DNA from: Cyclobacteriaceae bacterium
GTDB taxonomy: Bacteria; Bacteroidota; Bacteroidia; Cytophagales; Cyclobacteriaceae
Direction: 5' to 3'
Assembly (NCBI GenBank): GCA_016786585.1
Contig: JAEUUI010000013.1
Coordinates: 1-64,000, forward strand
Length of the DNA: 64,000 nucleotides
Position numbers and translations under genes: made by a program. Of the stretch, positions 10,401 to 18,217 are shown piece after piece. The stretch's first letter is position 1. Every line of letters begins with the position of its first letter. Under the pieces are notes generated by a model, which saw only the letters and a program-made list of their open reading frames with translations, did no database searches and was not told the origin of the DNA.

Positions 10401-10839
10401 CGAAGACCGGCTTTACAGCTTTGTGCAGTCCACTGCGTATCAATGGCTTTTAAACCATGAGGTTATTGCAGGAGAAACGGGAAGGTTTATTGTGTATACT
10501 GATCAGCCGGGTGATTACTCGGTATTGATATTTGATGAAACGTGTAATCGCGAGTCCGATCCATTTCTTATTACCGGCACCGAATCGTTCAATGCCATTA
10601 AATCAGTAAACCTGTACCCAAATCCCACGCGTGGAAACGTTTATCTTTCAACAACCGAACGCATTGGCAACGTGTATGCGTATGACATGCTTGGGAAACG
10701 ACACGCTATCGGGTTTACAGTGATGAACGATCAATACGAAATAAATGTGTCAGGCCTGCCGGAAGGCGTTTACATTCTCCGCTTTATCACCGAAAAAAAT
10801 AAACTGATAGCGCAAGGCAGAATCTTCAGGAAAAATTAA
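7426..10839 (+). CDS. Subtilisin-like S8 serine protease with type IX secretion tail
   Basis: This 1137-residue secreted protease has a signal peptide (about residues 1-24). The catalytic triad is clear: Asp118 in GVWDGG, His148 in THVTG and Ser350 in GTSMSSP. A P-proprotein-like beta domain follows, then WIGGSGNWNSPAHWS near residue 565 opens a long beta-repeat region typical of exported Bacteroidota proteins. The C-terminus has a type A sorting domain, from NLYPNPTRGN to the final YILRF...GRIFRKN, which directs export by the type IX system and usually surface anchoring. I chose the ATG at 7426; a GTG lies one codon upstream. The gene probably serves extracellular protein digestion. Its neighbours are a SusCD operon, separated by a terminator, and an unknown exported protein 13 bases downstream. 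Confidence 0.93.
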   Translation: MKTRVSATVMFLCFVLVGISAKAQSGRSLNALAAENDSTESLRKQRVLAYCLKNNVSPKFTRNGKAYIMSDVTLSGVPVYEKTHNAGASRTVGVNELRTGGSLGINLTGTNMRVGVWDGGRVKNDHVELNGRITVIDGSSDLSTHATHVTGTILASGINASAKGMAPNASALSYDFSNDLAEMIAVAKPDQTTLLFSNHSYGTVTGWEWNGTGWDWAGDPSISTTEDYKFGFYDSRARAWDNLCFSAPYYTIVKSAGNDRGDTGDGSKPPDNDFNSVSTYGNAKNIITVGAVNKIATSYTGPASVIMSSFSSWGPTDDGRIKPDICAPGVNIFSSTATSITSYGTLDGTSMSSPVVTGSLTLLQQLYQQLNQNYLRAATLKALAIHTAKEAGSQPGPDYRFGWGLLDDEAAAKVILNRDGVNTQMIESTLANGQTFELELMPAENQKITATLVWTDPAGNNPPASLNPTTLMLVNDLDMKIVDDSGNEQLPWILNPASPNAAATRGNNFRDNVEKIEFDSPQPIKYYLRISHKNQLVNNSQNFSLVLTYTSTSDQHVTYYWIGGSGNWNSPAHWSLTSGGTSAGSIPTADDRVIVDENSSATDGVTITLPGASTCYSLYWLTSKGFNLDLNNQDLSIHENVLITGNSLTISTPGTFAMTGEGGNYTFNSAQPDLENLNLHFEGASSHWKFLKDIHVNSIILKDGEVDVSGLDFQVNTLEDQPGGEKNLDLTGTTLSSNQDLNINLSNGTSVVSTAASIIETAHDITLAIGSEDFAGEIILANTSVTIDQAGSVGHVSGKGTVIVHDDVLINNLDLDAGSTVKIQSGKTLTLTNSVTLQSTAGNPINIQNEGAGKGIISIPGNYRLCFDNLAITNVDFTGSAVVAVGTSTVINSAGWTSTTCDNLLFADFTFRYNCEGSYLYLTNTSSGNPDNIHWLINGTEVSTDQNIYVKIEDTESVLVHLDISKGVSTESYEVLIPVVTNTLPSNHLVFSEDRLYSFVQSTAYQWLLNHEVIAGETGRFIVYTDQPGDYSVLIFDETCNRESDPFLITGTESFNAIKSVNLYPNPTRGNVYLSTTERIGNVYAYDMLGKRHAIGFTVMNDQYEINVSGLPEGVYILRFITEKNKLIAQGRIFRKN

Positions 10840-10852
10840 ATGAATTGATCTT

Positions 10853-11491
10853 ATGGGTAAGGTAAGTGTGCTTTTTCTTTTTGTTCTCACGTCAGTTTCA
10901 GTTTACGCGCAAACATTGTTCGATGTATTGGATCCGAAACGAACGAATAATACCGCGCTTCTGTCAACCAACGAGAAGCCGGTTGATGGAAGTCCGAATC
11001 TTTTTGAGGATTTCAAATCAGGAAAAGTTTTTTACGGTCAACAGGAGACAGCTCTCCCTGTAAATCTCGACTTGTACAATAACCAGCTGCTCATCAAGCT
11101 TGACCAGGGCGCATTTGTAGTGAATCCTGCCCGGATGAAAAAAATTCAGGTTCAGGTTTCAAATGATTCAACTGCAGAATTCAAGTTTATCAACACCGCT
11201 TTTATGCAAACACTGTATGACGATTCATCTCACGCAGTTTACGTTAGCTATCGGGTGAAGATAAAGAAAGGCACTCCCGGTAACGGCTACCAGGCCGGTA
11301 CAAACGACAGTTTCGACCTCAACCGGCAATACGAAATGCTGAAGCCTTACCCGCTAACGTTTTCCGATTCAAAAGATCTGCTGAAAAAGCTCAGCAAAGG
11401 CGGAAACATTTCAAAAGAAAAGGCTGCGAGCTTGGGAAAGGTGAAGGGCGATGACAAAAACCGGATTATATTCATCGTTAAAAATTTATAA
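10853..11491 (+). CDS. Exported protein of unknown function
   Basis: I do not recognise this 212-residue protein. It has a signal peptide ending near SVYAQ (residue 20) and no lipobox. The mature part is a mixture of beta strands and charged segments with a Lys-rich C-terminal third. It has no cysteines and no recognised catalytic motif. The gene starts 13 bases after the S8 protease gene and ends 9 bases before the EVE-domain gene, so it may be cotranscribed with the protease. It could be a periplasmic accessory protein, but nothing in the sequence demonstrates that. Confidence 0.7.
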   Translation: MGKVSVLFLFVLTSVSVYAQTLFDVLDPKRTNNTALLSTNEKPVDGSPNLFEDFKSGKVFYGQQETALPVNLDLYNNQLLIKLDQGAFVVNPARMKKIQVQVSNDSTAEFKFINTAFMQTLYDDSSHAVYVSYRVKIKKGTPGNGYQAGTNDSFDLNRQYEMLKPYPLTFSDSKDLLKKLSKGGNISKEKAASLGKVKGDDKNRIIFIVKNL

Positions 11492-11500
11492 TTTACCTGC

Positions 11501-11905
11501 ATGAATTACTGGCTCGTAAAAACAGAACCCGGCACCTATTCGTGGGACGACCTGGTGAAAGACAAGAAGACCACCTGGGATGGTGTGCGCAATTTTCAGG
11601 CGCGCAATAATCTCAAGGCGATGAAAAAAGGCGATCTCGCCTTCATCTATCACAGCGGAGACGACAAGGCCGTGATCGGCATTTCAAAGGTATTGAAGGA
11701 AGCATATCCTGATCCAAAAGACAAAGAGTGGCTGGTGGTTGATCTCGGGGTCGATAAAAAACTCAAAAACCCCGTAACGCTCTCCAGTGTTAAGGCAACT
11801 AAAAAGCTGGCCGACATGGTGCTGGTTCGTGTTTCGCGTTTGTCGGTACAACCGGTAAAGCCCGAAGAGTTCGATATGATTTTGGCGTTAAGCGAAGGAA
11901 AATAA
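11501..11905 (+). CDS. EVE-domain protein
   Basis: This 134-residue protein is a single EVE domain, a PUA-like fold. It begins with the characteristic MNYWLVKTEPGTYSWDDL, followed by WDGVRNFQARNN, KGDLAFIYHSG and VIGISKVL, all diagnostic blocks. EVE and thymocyte-nuclear-protein-1-like proteins are thought to bind modified nucleobases in DNA or RNA; the cellular target is generally unknown. Length is typical of free-standing bacterial members. It has no signal peptide and should be cytoplasmic, although the genes on both sides encode exported proteins. Confidence 0.92.
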   Translation: MNYWLVKTEPGTYSWDDLVKDKKTTWDGVRNFQARNNLKAMKKGDLAFIYHSGDDKAVIGISKVLKEAYPDPKDKEWLVVDLGVDKKLKNPVTLSSVKATKKLADMVLVRVSRLSVQPVKPEEFDMILALSEGK

Positions 11906-11931
11906 CCGATCCTGAAAACCGTTTTAATGAT

Positions 11932-13500
11932 ATGCGCAGACTACTGATTCTACTGTTCAGCTTTTTCGCGGTAACGCTTGCTCACGCCCAGGTAGAACAG
12001 GTTGAACGGTATGAAATTGTTCAGCGCCATAATGATGAGGATTTCACCATAATACCCCTGAAAGAAGACGGCCTGGCCTTGTTCCGGAAGAAATTCAAGT
12101 TCAACGACCGGAACAGAATCTGGGAGCTTATCCTGCTCGATTCGACAACAGCACCTCGTAAAACAATTGAACTGGAAGTTGATAACCAGGGCGAAATGGT
12201 CGGTTACGAGCATTCGAACGGATATGTTCATTTCTTGTTTATCAAGAATGAAATCAAGGGCGATATGGAAGTCATTTCCATTGATCTTTCAAACTTCGAA
12301 CAGCAGCGTTTAAAAGTGCTGACGGATATGAAGATCACACTGACTCACTTCAATAAATGCGGAGACAATTTTATTTTCGGTGGTGATGTTGGCGAAGAGC
12401 CGGGTGTATTTATTTACATACCGTCAACCAAAAACTTTAAGATCATTCCCGGCTTCTTTAAGAAAAGAACGGAACTGGTAGACGTTCGCGTTAACGAAAA
12501 TCAAACCTTTAATACCATACTCGTTAGTCGAGAAGACCGCGATAATAACCGGATTGTCTTTCAAACATTTGACTCGTTTGGGAAACAACTGATCGAAGAT
12601 GACATCGCAATTGAAAATCACGCGGTACAAACCGGCATCAGCAGCAGTCTGAAGCGGGATGATATCATGATCATGGGGACTTGGGGAAATCAAGGCTCGC
12701 GACAATCAGCGGGTTTCTATGCTGTTCCCGTGAATCCATTCTCTGATCAAAAAATAAAGTTTACATACCTGGGAGAGTTGCAACACTACCTCGACCACCT
12801 GAAACCGAAACGCGCTGAAAAGGTAAAAGCAAAAACCGAAAAGGTACTGGAATCGCAGGGGGATGCAGACTTCTCCAACTACATTATTCCGCATCGCATC
12901 CTGGAACATGACAAAGGATTTATTCTGCTGGCAGAAACCTACATCCCAACGAAAGAAAATTATTCACCGCGTTATAATCCATATGCTTACGGATATAACC
13001 CATACGGCTACAACCCGTACGGGAATATGTACGGTCCTTATTATCCCGGTTCGGGCATGTACAATAGCAACGACAGCCGATACTACGGTGACAATATGAA
13101 CAATGCACAGGAGATCAGGACCGTACAATCGGAGGTATTGCTTTTTGATGCTGCCGGCAACGTACAGGCTGATTATAGTATTGACATGGATGACTTGCGA
13201 ATGCCCACTCTGAATCAGATCACGGACTTTTGCCTGACAAATGATAATCTTTACTTCTTGTACAAGAAAGAATCTCAGCTGATCATAAAAAAAATTAGCC
13301 TGAAGGACGGAGAGGTTTCTGAAGCTACCCAAAAGGTAAAAATGAAAAACCCTGACGACTATATCCGGTCTGAAAGTAAAGACGGAAGAATCCGGCACTG
13401 GTATGGCAACATCTTTTACATGTATGGCTACCAGACTGTGAAGTATGTTGACGGAAAAGCCAAAGACATATTTTTCGTGAACCGCGTTCGGGTCGAGTAA
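11932..13500 (+). CDS. Large exported protein with a Tyr/Pro/Gly-rich tract, function unknown
   Basis: This 522-residue protein has a signal peptide ending in LAHAQ near residue 20. The body reads as alternating beta strands with repeated acidic turns and could form a beta-propeller-like or similar all-beta fold, though no family was recognised. An unusual tract between about residues 345 and 390 repeats GYNPYGYNPYG-like units, then continues with NMYGPYYPGSG. Such low-complexity aromatic tracts are usually disordered or surface-exposed. The gene stands 26 bases after the EVE-domain gene and its stop codon lies 34 bases before pyrR. No lipobox and no type IX tail are present, so a periplasmic location is most likely. 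Confidence 0.75.
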   Translation: MRRLLILLFSFFAVTLAHAQVEQVERYEIVQRHNDEDFTIIPLKEDGLALFRKKFKFNDRNRIWELILLDSTTAPRKTIELEVDNQGEMVGYEHSNGYVHFLFIKNEIKGDMEVISIDLSNFEQQRLKVLTDMKITLTHFNKCGDNFIFGGDVGEEPGVFIYIPSTKNFKIIPGFFKKRTELVDVRVNENQTFNTILVSREDRDNNRIVFQTFDSFGKQLIEDDIAIENHAVQTGISSSLKRDDIMIMGTWGNQGSRQSAGFYAVPVNPFSDQKIKFTYLGELQHYLDHLKPKRAEKVKAKTEKVLESQGDADFSNYIIPHRILEHDKGFILLAETYIPTKENYSPRYNPYAYGYNPYGYNPYGNMYGPYYPGSGMYNSNDSRYYGDNMNNAQEIRTVQSEVLLFDAAGNVQADYSIDMDDLRMPTLNQITDFCLTNDNLYFLYKKESQLIIKKISLKDGEVSEATQKVKMKNPDDYIRSESKDGRIRHWYGNIFYMYGYQTVKYVDGKAKDIFFVNRVRVE

Positions 13501-13516
13501 CAACCCGATATTTCTG

Positions 13517-13524
13517 TATATTTG
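13517..13524 (+). promoter_or_regulatory. TAnnTTTG-type -7 box before pyrR
   Basis: TATATTTG matches the Bacteroidota housekeeping -7 element and lies 10 bases before the pyrR start codon. If used, the transcript would start only a few bases before the ATG. No clear -33 element was identified. Confidence 0.5.
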
Positions 13525-13534
13525 CGTTCGGCTT

Positions 13535-14074
13535 ATGCAGAAGAAACTAATTCTCGATTCCGACCTCCTCGACATCACCTTAAGCCGTCTTTGCCAGCAA
13601 TTAATTGAAAATCATAAGGATTTCGCAGAAACCGTAATTATCGGTCTTCAGCCAAGAGGCGTTTTGCTGGCAGAAATCATTCATCAAAAACTCGAAAAAA
13701 TTCTCCGGAAATCCATCCCGCTGGGATTGCTTGATACCACGTTTCACCGCGATGATTACAGACGCAGGGAGATTCCGGTGAAAGCAACTGAAACACGAAT
13801 TCCGTTCGTGATTGAAGGTAAGAATGTGGTACTAGTAGATGATGTATTATTTACAGGTCGCACGGTACGGGCCGCATTGGACGCCATGATCTCGTTCGGT
13901 CGCCCGGAGAAAGTTGAATTGCTTGTACTGATTGACAGGAAATATAACCGCGATCTGCCCATCGCCCCCGATTATGTGGGAAAGATTGTGAACACGCTTG
14001 CTTCACAGAAAGTACTCGTGGAACTGGAAGAAAAAGGTAATAACAACAAAATCTGGCTGATTAATAAGGATTGA
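13535..14074 (+). CDS. pyrR: PyrR-like bifunctional pyrimidine regulator/uracil phosphoribosyltransferase
   Basis: This 179-residue cytoplasmic protein is a type I phosphoribosyltransferase with the PRPP loop [13 protein letters not shown] (Asp102-Asp103). The N-terminal [14 protein letters not shown] and the basic [15 protein letters not shown] segment are hallmarks of PyrR, as is the normal length of about 180. PyrR converts uracil and PRPP to UMP and, in Gram-positive bacteria, binds pyr messenger leaders when UMP is high. Here it lies four bases upstream of pyrB, supporting a pyrimidine role. There is no room for an attenuator before it or between the two genes, so RNA binding elsewhere, or purely enzymatic function, is possible. 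Confidence 0.9.
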   Translation: MQKKLILDSDLLDITLSRLCQQLIENHKDFAETVIIGLQPRGVLLAEIIHQKLEKILRKSIPLGLLDTTFHRDDYRRREIPVKATETRIPFVIEGKNVVLVDDVLFTGRTVRAALDAMISFGRPEKVELLVLIDRKYNRDLPIAPDYVGKIVNTLASQKVLVELEEKGNNNKIWLINKD

Positions 14075-14078
14075 GGCT

Positions 14079-15002
14079 ATGTCGAAACTGAGTCAAAAGC
14101 ATTTGCTGGGAATTAAAGACATCACACGCGAAGACATAGAACTTATTTTTGAAACAGCCGATAACTTCAAGCAGGTTATCAACCGACCGATCAAAAAAGT
14201 ACCATCTCTCCGGGATGTAACGATCGCCAACGTATTTTTTGAGAACTCAACCCGCACGCGTCTCTCATTCGAACTGGCACAGAAAAGATTATCAGCCGAT
14301 GTAATCAACTTTTCTGCCTCCAATAGCTCTGTCAAGAAGGGTGAAACGTTGCTCGATACGGTTAATAACATTCTGGCCATGAAGGTCGACATGATTGTGA
14401 TGCGACACGCCAGTGCAGGCGCTCCACATTTCTTATCGCGACATATCAAAGCCAATATTGTTAATGCCGGAGACGGAACACACGAACACCCGACTCAGGC
14501 GTTGCTCGATGCATATTCCATACGCGAAAAACTCGGAAGCGTTACCGGCAAGAAGATCGCCATCATCGGAGATATTCTTCACTCACGCGTTGCGCTTTCG
14601 AACATCTTTGCACTTCAAAAGCTTGGCGCGAAAGTAATGGTATGCGCACCTCCCACCCTGCTGCCGAAATTTCTCGATCAGCTTGGCGTGTTGATCGAGT
14701 ATGATGTTAAGAAAGCCCTCGACTGGTGTGATGTGGCCAACGTGCTCCGCATTCAGCTTGAGCGCCAGCACATAAAATATTTTCCTTCACTGCGCGAATA
14801 CTCGCTTTACTACGGCATTAATAAAAAGATGCTCGACAATCTGAAGAAAGAAATTGTGCTGATGCACCCGGGGCCGATTAACCGCGGAGTGGAATTAAGC
14901 AGCGATGCGGCTGATTCAAGTCATTCCATCATTCTCGACCAGGTTGAAAATGGAGTTGCGGTTCGCATGGCGGTGCTTTATCTCCTCGCAGGCGCAGCCT
15001 GA
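14079..15002 (+). CDS. pyrB: Aspartate carbamoyltransferase catalytic subunit
   Basis: This 307-residue enzyme condenses carbamoyl phosphate with aspartate, the first committed step of pyrimidine synthesis. The carbamoyl-phosphate motif STRTR is at residues 57-61, HPTQALLD starts at residue 137, and the late aspartate-loop region has [13 protein letters not shown]. The length matches the catalytic chain. No pyrI regulatory gene follows, so this is probably a trimer without allosteric chains, or one regulated at the gene level by PyrR. It is cotranscribed with pyrR (four-base gap). The next gene starts 50 bases downstream and has its own promoter-like box. Confidence 0.96.
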   Translation: MSKLSQKHLLGIKDITREDIELIFETADNFKQVINRPIKKVPSLRDVTIANVFFENSTRTRLSFELAQKRLSADVINFSASNSSVKKGETLLDTVNNILAMKVDMIVMRHASAGAPHFLSRHIKANIVNAGDGTHEHPTQALLDAYSIREKLGSVTGKKIAIIGDILHSRVALSNIFALQKLGAKVMVCAPPTLLPKFLDQLGVLIEYDVKKALDWCDVANVLRIQLERQHIKYFPSLREYSLYYGINKKMLDNLKKEIVLMHPGPINRGVELSSDAADSSHSIILDQVENGVAVRMAVLYLLAGAA

Positions 15003-15028
15003 TCTCAAATTGCTTGGCGGCTTTTTCG

Positions 15029-15036
15029 TAAGTTTG
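15029..15036 (+). promoter_or_regulatory. TAnnTTTG-type -7 box before the cystathionine beta-synthase-like gene
   Basis: TAAGTTTG matches the Bacteroidota -7 consensus. It lies 16 bases before the ATG at 15053 and has TTG triplets 12-19 bases upstream as possible -33 elements. Confidence 0.5.
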
Positions 15037-15052
15037 TACACTTTCATACTGT

Positions 15053-16429
15053 ATGAACTATTACAACTCCATCGTAGAAACCATTGGAAATACGCCAATG
15101 GTAAAACTGAACAAGATTTTTAAAGGAATTCAGGGCACCGTGCTTGCCAAGGTTGAATACTTCAATCCCGGCAATTCCACCAAAGACCGCATGGCCTTGA
15201 AGATGATTGAAGATGCCGAGGCAGCCGGAATTCTTAAACCTGGCGGAACAATTATTGAAGGAACATCCGGAAACACCGGGATGGGCCTTGCATTAACGGC
15301 TATCGCAAAAGGGTATCGTTGCATTTTTACAATGGCCGACAAACAATCGCAGGAGAAGATTAACATTCTTCGCGCAGTTGGAGCAGAAGTTATCGTGTGC
15401 CCGACTAACGTAGCACCTGACGATCCACGGTCATACTATTCTGTTGCGCGGAAACTCAACAAAGAGATTCCGAATTCTATCTATCCGAACCAGTACGACA
15501 ATCCTTCCAACGCAAAGGCGCATTACCTGGCGACCGGCCCGGAAATCTGGAAACAGACAGAAGGAAAGATCACACACTACGTGGCAACTGTGGGTACCGG
15601 AGGGTCGATGTGCGGAACGGCAAAATTTCTGAAGGAGCAAAATCCAAAACTTGTTACGGTAGGTATTGATACCTATGGCTCGGTATTCAAAAAATACAAA
15701 GAGACCGGCATTTTCGACGAGAATGAGATCTATCCATACCTCACGGAAGGTTTCGGAGAAGATATTCTTCCCAAGAACGTTGACTTCAGCGTAATCGACA
15801 TGTTCATTAAAGTAACAGACAAAGATGGCGCCCTGATGACGCGCAGACTGTCGCGTGAAGAAGGCATGTTCGTAGGCTGGTCAAGCGGATCGGCTGTGCA
15901 TGGCGCGCTGGAATATGCGAAAGAAAACTTGAAGAAAGATGATGTGATGGTAATCCTGCTGCCCGACCATGGCACGCGTTACCTCGCCAAAGTTTACAAC
16001 GACAACTGGATGAAAGACCACGGTTTCCTCGAAACCCGGATGTTCGCCTCCACCGCACGTGATATCATTCAAAGCCGCAATGGGAAAGATTCGTTGTGCA
16101 CGGTAGCCAATAAAGCGAAAGTAAGTGAAGCAATTCTATTGATGAACAAAGAAGGTATCGACCAGATCCCGGTAACGGAAGGTGAACACTTTGTCGGCAG
16201 CGTAAGCTCATCCATGCTCCTGGAAAAGATCATGGAAGATCCGGAATTGAAGCACAAGTCAATCACGGAGGTGATGGACAAACCCATGCAGTTTGTAGCG
16301 CCCGACAGCACCCTGGATGTGCTTTCATCCTTCCTGAACAAAGAAAACAAGGCCGTGCTGGTGCGCGATGAGAATCAAAAGGTTCACATCATTACCCGCC
16401 ACGATGTGTTGAAAGCTATTTCATCTTAG
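15053..16429 (+). CDS. Cystathionine beta-synthase-like PLP enzyme with C-terminal CBS domains
   Basis: This 458-residue enzyme has a fold-type II PLP domain (about residues 1-330) and a C-terminal pair of CBS domains (about 340-458). Lys44 in NSTKDRMAL is the predicted PLP Schiff-base residue, EGTSGNTGMGLAL is the substrate loop, and GTGGSMCGTAKF is the phosphate-binding loop. CBS domains distinguish it from ordinary cysteine synthases and suggest regulation by a nucleotide or S-adenosylmethionine. The likely reaction is condensation of serine or O-acetylserine with homocysteine or sulfide. Substrate choice between cystathionine and cysteine synthesis cannot be settled by reading. The gene is monocistronic, with its own promoter-like box and a terminator. 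Confidence 0.9.
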   Translation: MNYYNSIVETIGNTPMVKLNKIFKGIQGTVLAKVEYFNPGNSTKDRMALKMIEDAEAAGILKPGGTIIEGTSGNTGMGLALTAIAKGYRCIFTMADKQSQEKINILRAVGAEVIVCPTNVAPDDPRSYYSVARKLNKEIPNSIYPNQYDNPSNAKAHYLATGPEIWKQTEGKITHYVATVGTGGSMCGTAKFLKEQNPKLVTVGIDTYGSVFKKYKETGIFDENEIYPYLTEGFGEDILPKNVDFSVIDMFIKVTDKDGALMTRRLSREEGMFVGWSSGSAVHGALEYAKENLKKDDVMVILLPDHGTRYLAKVYNDNWMKDHGFLETRMFASTARDIIQSRNGKDSLCTVANKAKVSEAILLMNKEGIDQIPVTEGEHFVGSVSSSMLLEKIMEDPELKHKSITEVMDKPMQFVAPDSTLDVLSSFLNKENKAVLVRDENQKVHIITRHDVLKAISS

Positions 16430-16450
16430 GATACGGCAAGCAACGCAATA

Positions 16451-16487
16451 AAAAACCCTGACGGTATCGCCAGGGTTTCTTTTTTTA
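16451..16487. terminator. Terminator between convergent genes
   Basis: AAACCCTG and CAGGGTTT form an eight-pair stem with a ten-base loop, flanked by A and T runs. It can act in both directions, for the PLP enzyme gene on the plus strand and the peptidase gene ending at 16501 on the minus strand. Confidence 0.85.
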
Positions 16488-16500
16488 TGAGCTTCAGGAA

Positions 16501-18018
16501 TTACTCCTTAATCTTCTTTTCTTCATCTACCTTCAAACGGTTATCGCGGTTAGCGATTTCCCATGCTGTGTAGAATACAGTCTGGGCACGTTTTTCGATC
16601 AGGTCGAATTCAATTTTGCTCACTTCATCACTTGGCTTGTGGTAATCTTCGTGGATACCATCGAAGTAGAAAACGATTGGAATATTCTTCTTCGCAAAGT
16701 TCCAGTGGTCGGAGCGGTAGTACAGGCGATCAGGGTGATTCTGATCGTTGTAGGTATAGTCAAACCCGATGTTCAGGTTTTCCTTGTTCACGCGTTCGCT
16801 GAGTTCGTGCAGGTCGGCAGAAAGTTTGTCAGAACCGATTACATAAACGTATGGAGCGCTGTCTTTGTGCTGAGGATCTCTGCGGCCAACCATGTCGATG
16901 TTGAGGTCAACAACTGTACTCGCCAACGGGAACACAGGGTGCTCAGAGTAGTATTCGGAACCAAGCAAACCTTTTTCTTCACCGGTTACGGTCATGAACA
17001 GGATGCTTCTGCGAGGACCTTTACCTTCTTTCTTAGCTTGTGCAAATGCTTTTGCGATCGCCAGAACCGAAACTGTTCCGGACCCATCATCGTCAGCGCC
17101 ATTGTTGATCAGGTCGCCTGTTCCACTCTTCATCTTACCGATGTGGTCATAGTGGGCGGTAACCACAACCAGCTCATCTTTCTTATCAGTTCCTTCCAGG
17201 TAGCCTAACACATTATCCGAGTAAGTAATTTTAACTTCTGATGTTACCTTGTATTGAACGTTTGCGCCTTTAAATTTCTTCAATGGCATTTTCTTCGCAT
17301 CCGCTGTTGTAGCTTCCTGAAGTTTCTTCAACGTTGTATTAAAGATTTTCTCAACCGTTACTGGGGAAACGAGCATGGTAACCGTACTATTTCCAGCCTG
17401 AGGCTTGGTAAGGCTTAAGCGGCCACCGCTCATGAAGTTCTTAAATTGACCAGCCAGATTATCAAATTCTGCCAGTGTTTCGTGCGCGCAAAGAATAATC
17501 AGCTTGGCACCTTTGTCGGTTGCCATTTTTACAGCCGGGTTACCGCGCATGCGCATTTCTTTCGCAAGCACCACAACGGCTTTATCTTTTACATCAACCT
17601 GATTGAACTCGGCTTCGGTACCATAACCCGCAAATACAACGGGAACAGAAATTTCACCACCTGAATCGCCTGTACCTGAGTAAACAATACCGGAAAAGTT
17701 CTCAAGCTTGGTTTGTCCCACTTTCAGGTAGGCTTCACCGGTAACACTTGAATACAATTCCACGGGCTGGTAGTAGCTGCCATTAACAGGAGCTTTGAAA
17801 CCCAGTTCCTGGAAGTGAGCCGCAATAAAGGCTGCTGCCATTTTCTGTCCGCGGGTACCGGTTTCACGGCCTTCCAGCGCATCAGAAGCTATAATCGAGA
17901 GGTATTCTTTTAATTGATCTGCTGTAATCTGGGTGCCGTATTTTTTGGCATCCGGATTCTGGGCGTTAACCACGAAGGTTAGCAGCAAGGCCCACACTAA
18001 CAGTATTTTGAACTTCAT
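16501..18018 (-). CDS. Exported M28-family metallopeptidase (first copy)
   Basis: This 505-residue exported zinc aminopeptidase has a signal peptide ending in VVNAQ (about residue 20). Zinc-ligand blocks of family M28 appear in order: VVTAHYDHIG, NNGADDDGSGTVSVL, TGEEKGLLGSEYYSEHP, NIDMVGRRD, and HEDYHKPSDEVSKIE near the end. A protease-associated-like insert (about 130-230, including VFAGYGTEAEF) precedes the catalytic half, as in many Bacteroidota M28 enzymes. It probably trims peptides in the periplasm. It is transcribed divergently from gcvP across a 199-base gap. Another M28-type peptidase lies 3.7 kb away, but the two sequences are not close copies. Confidence 0.92.
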   Translation of the reverse strand: MKFKILLVWALLLTFVVNAQNPDAKKYGTQITADQLKEYLSIIASDALEGRETGTRGQKMAAAFIAAHFQELGFKAPVNGSYYQPVELYSSVTGEAYLKVGQTKLENFSGIVYSGTGDSGGEISVPVVFAGYGTEAEFNQVDVKDKAVVVLAKEMRMRGNPAVKMATDKGAKLIILCAHETLAEFDNLAGQFKNFMSGGRLSLTKPQAGNSTVTMLVSPVTVEKIFNTTLKKLQEATTADAKKMPLKKFKGANVQYKVTSEVKITYSDNVLGYLEGTDKKDELVVVTAHYDHIGKMKSGTGDLINNGADDDGSGTVSVLAIAKAFAQAKKEGKGPRRSILFMTVTGEEKGLLGSEYYSEHPVFPLASTVVDLNIDMVGRRDPQHKDSAPYVYVIGSDKLSADLHELSERVNKENLNIGFDYTYNDQNHPDRLYYRSDHWNFAKKNIPIVFYFDGIHEDYHKPSDEVSKIEFDLIEKRAQTVFYTAWEIANRDNRLKVDEEKKIKE

Positions 18019-18164
18019 GCGTAAAGGTTTTTGTTACAGGTCAAATATCACCAGATTTTTCACATTTCAGCGGTCAAAACATGAGGGGCGAACGCATTTT
18101 TACGGGAGTGGTAAGAATATCCACCGATTTTACCGGCCGCCTGTTAATTGTGTTTTTACTCCTG

Positions 18165-18172
18165 TACCTTTG
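18165..18172 (+). promoter_or_regulatory. TAnnTTTG-type -7 box before gcvP
   Basis: TACCTTTG fits the Bacteroidota -7 consensus and lies 45 bases before the gcvP start codon. A TTG at 18148-18150 is a possible but closely spaced upstream element. I saw no glycine-riboswitch-like structure in this 199-base divergent gap. Confidence 0.5.
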
Positions 18173-18217
18173 TGCCTGATTTTTTAATCCACTACGATAA
18201 AAACCACTGTTTTTGAT

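Noticed and set aside
12964-13578. Minus-strand open frame of 204 codons opposite an exported protein gene
   Set aside because: It spans the Tyr/Pro/Gly repeat and crosses the start of pyrR, and shows no signal or domain.
18019-18217. Glycine riboswitch before gcvP
   Set aside because: No tandem aptamer-like conserved elements or expression-platform hairpin were visible in the 199-base gap.
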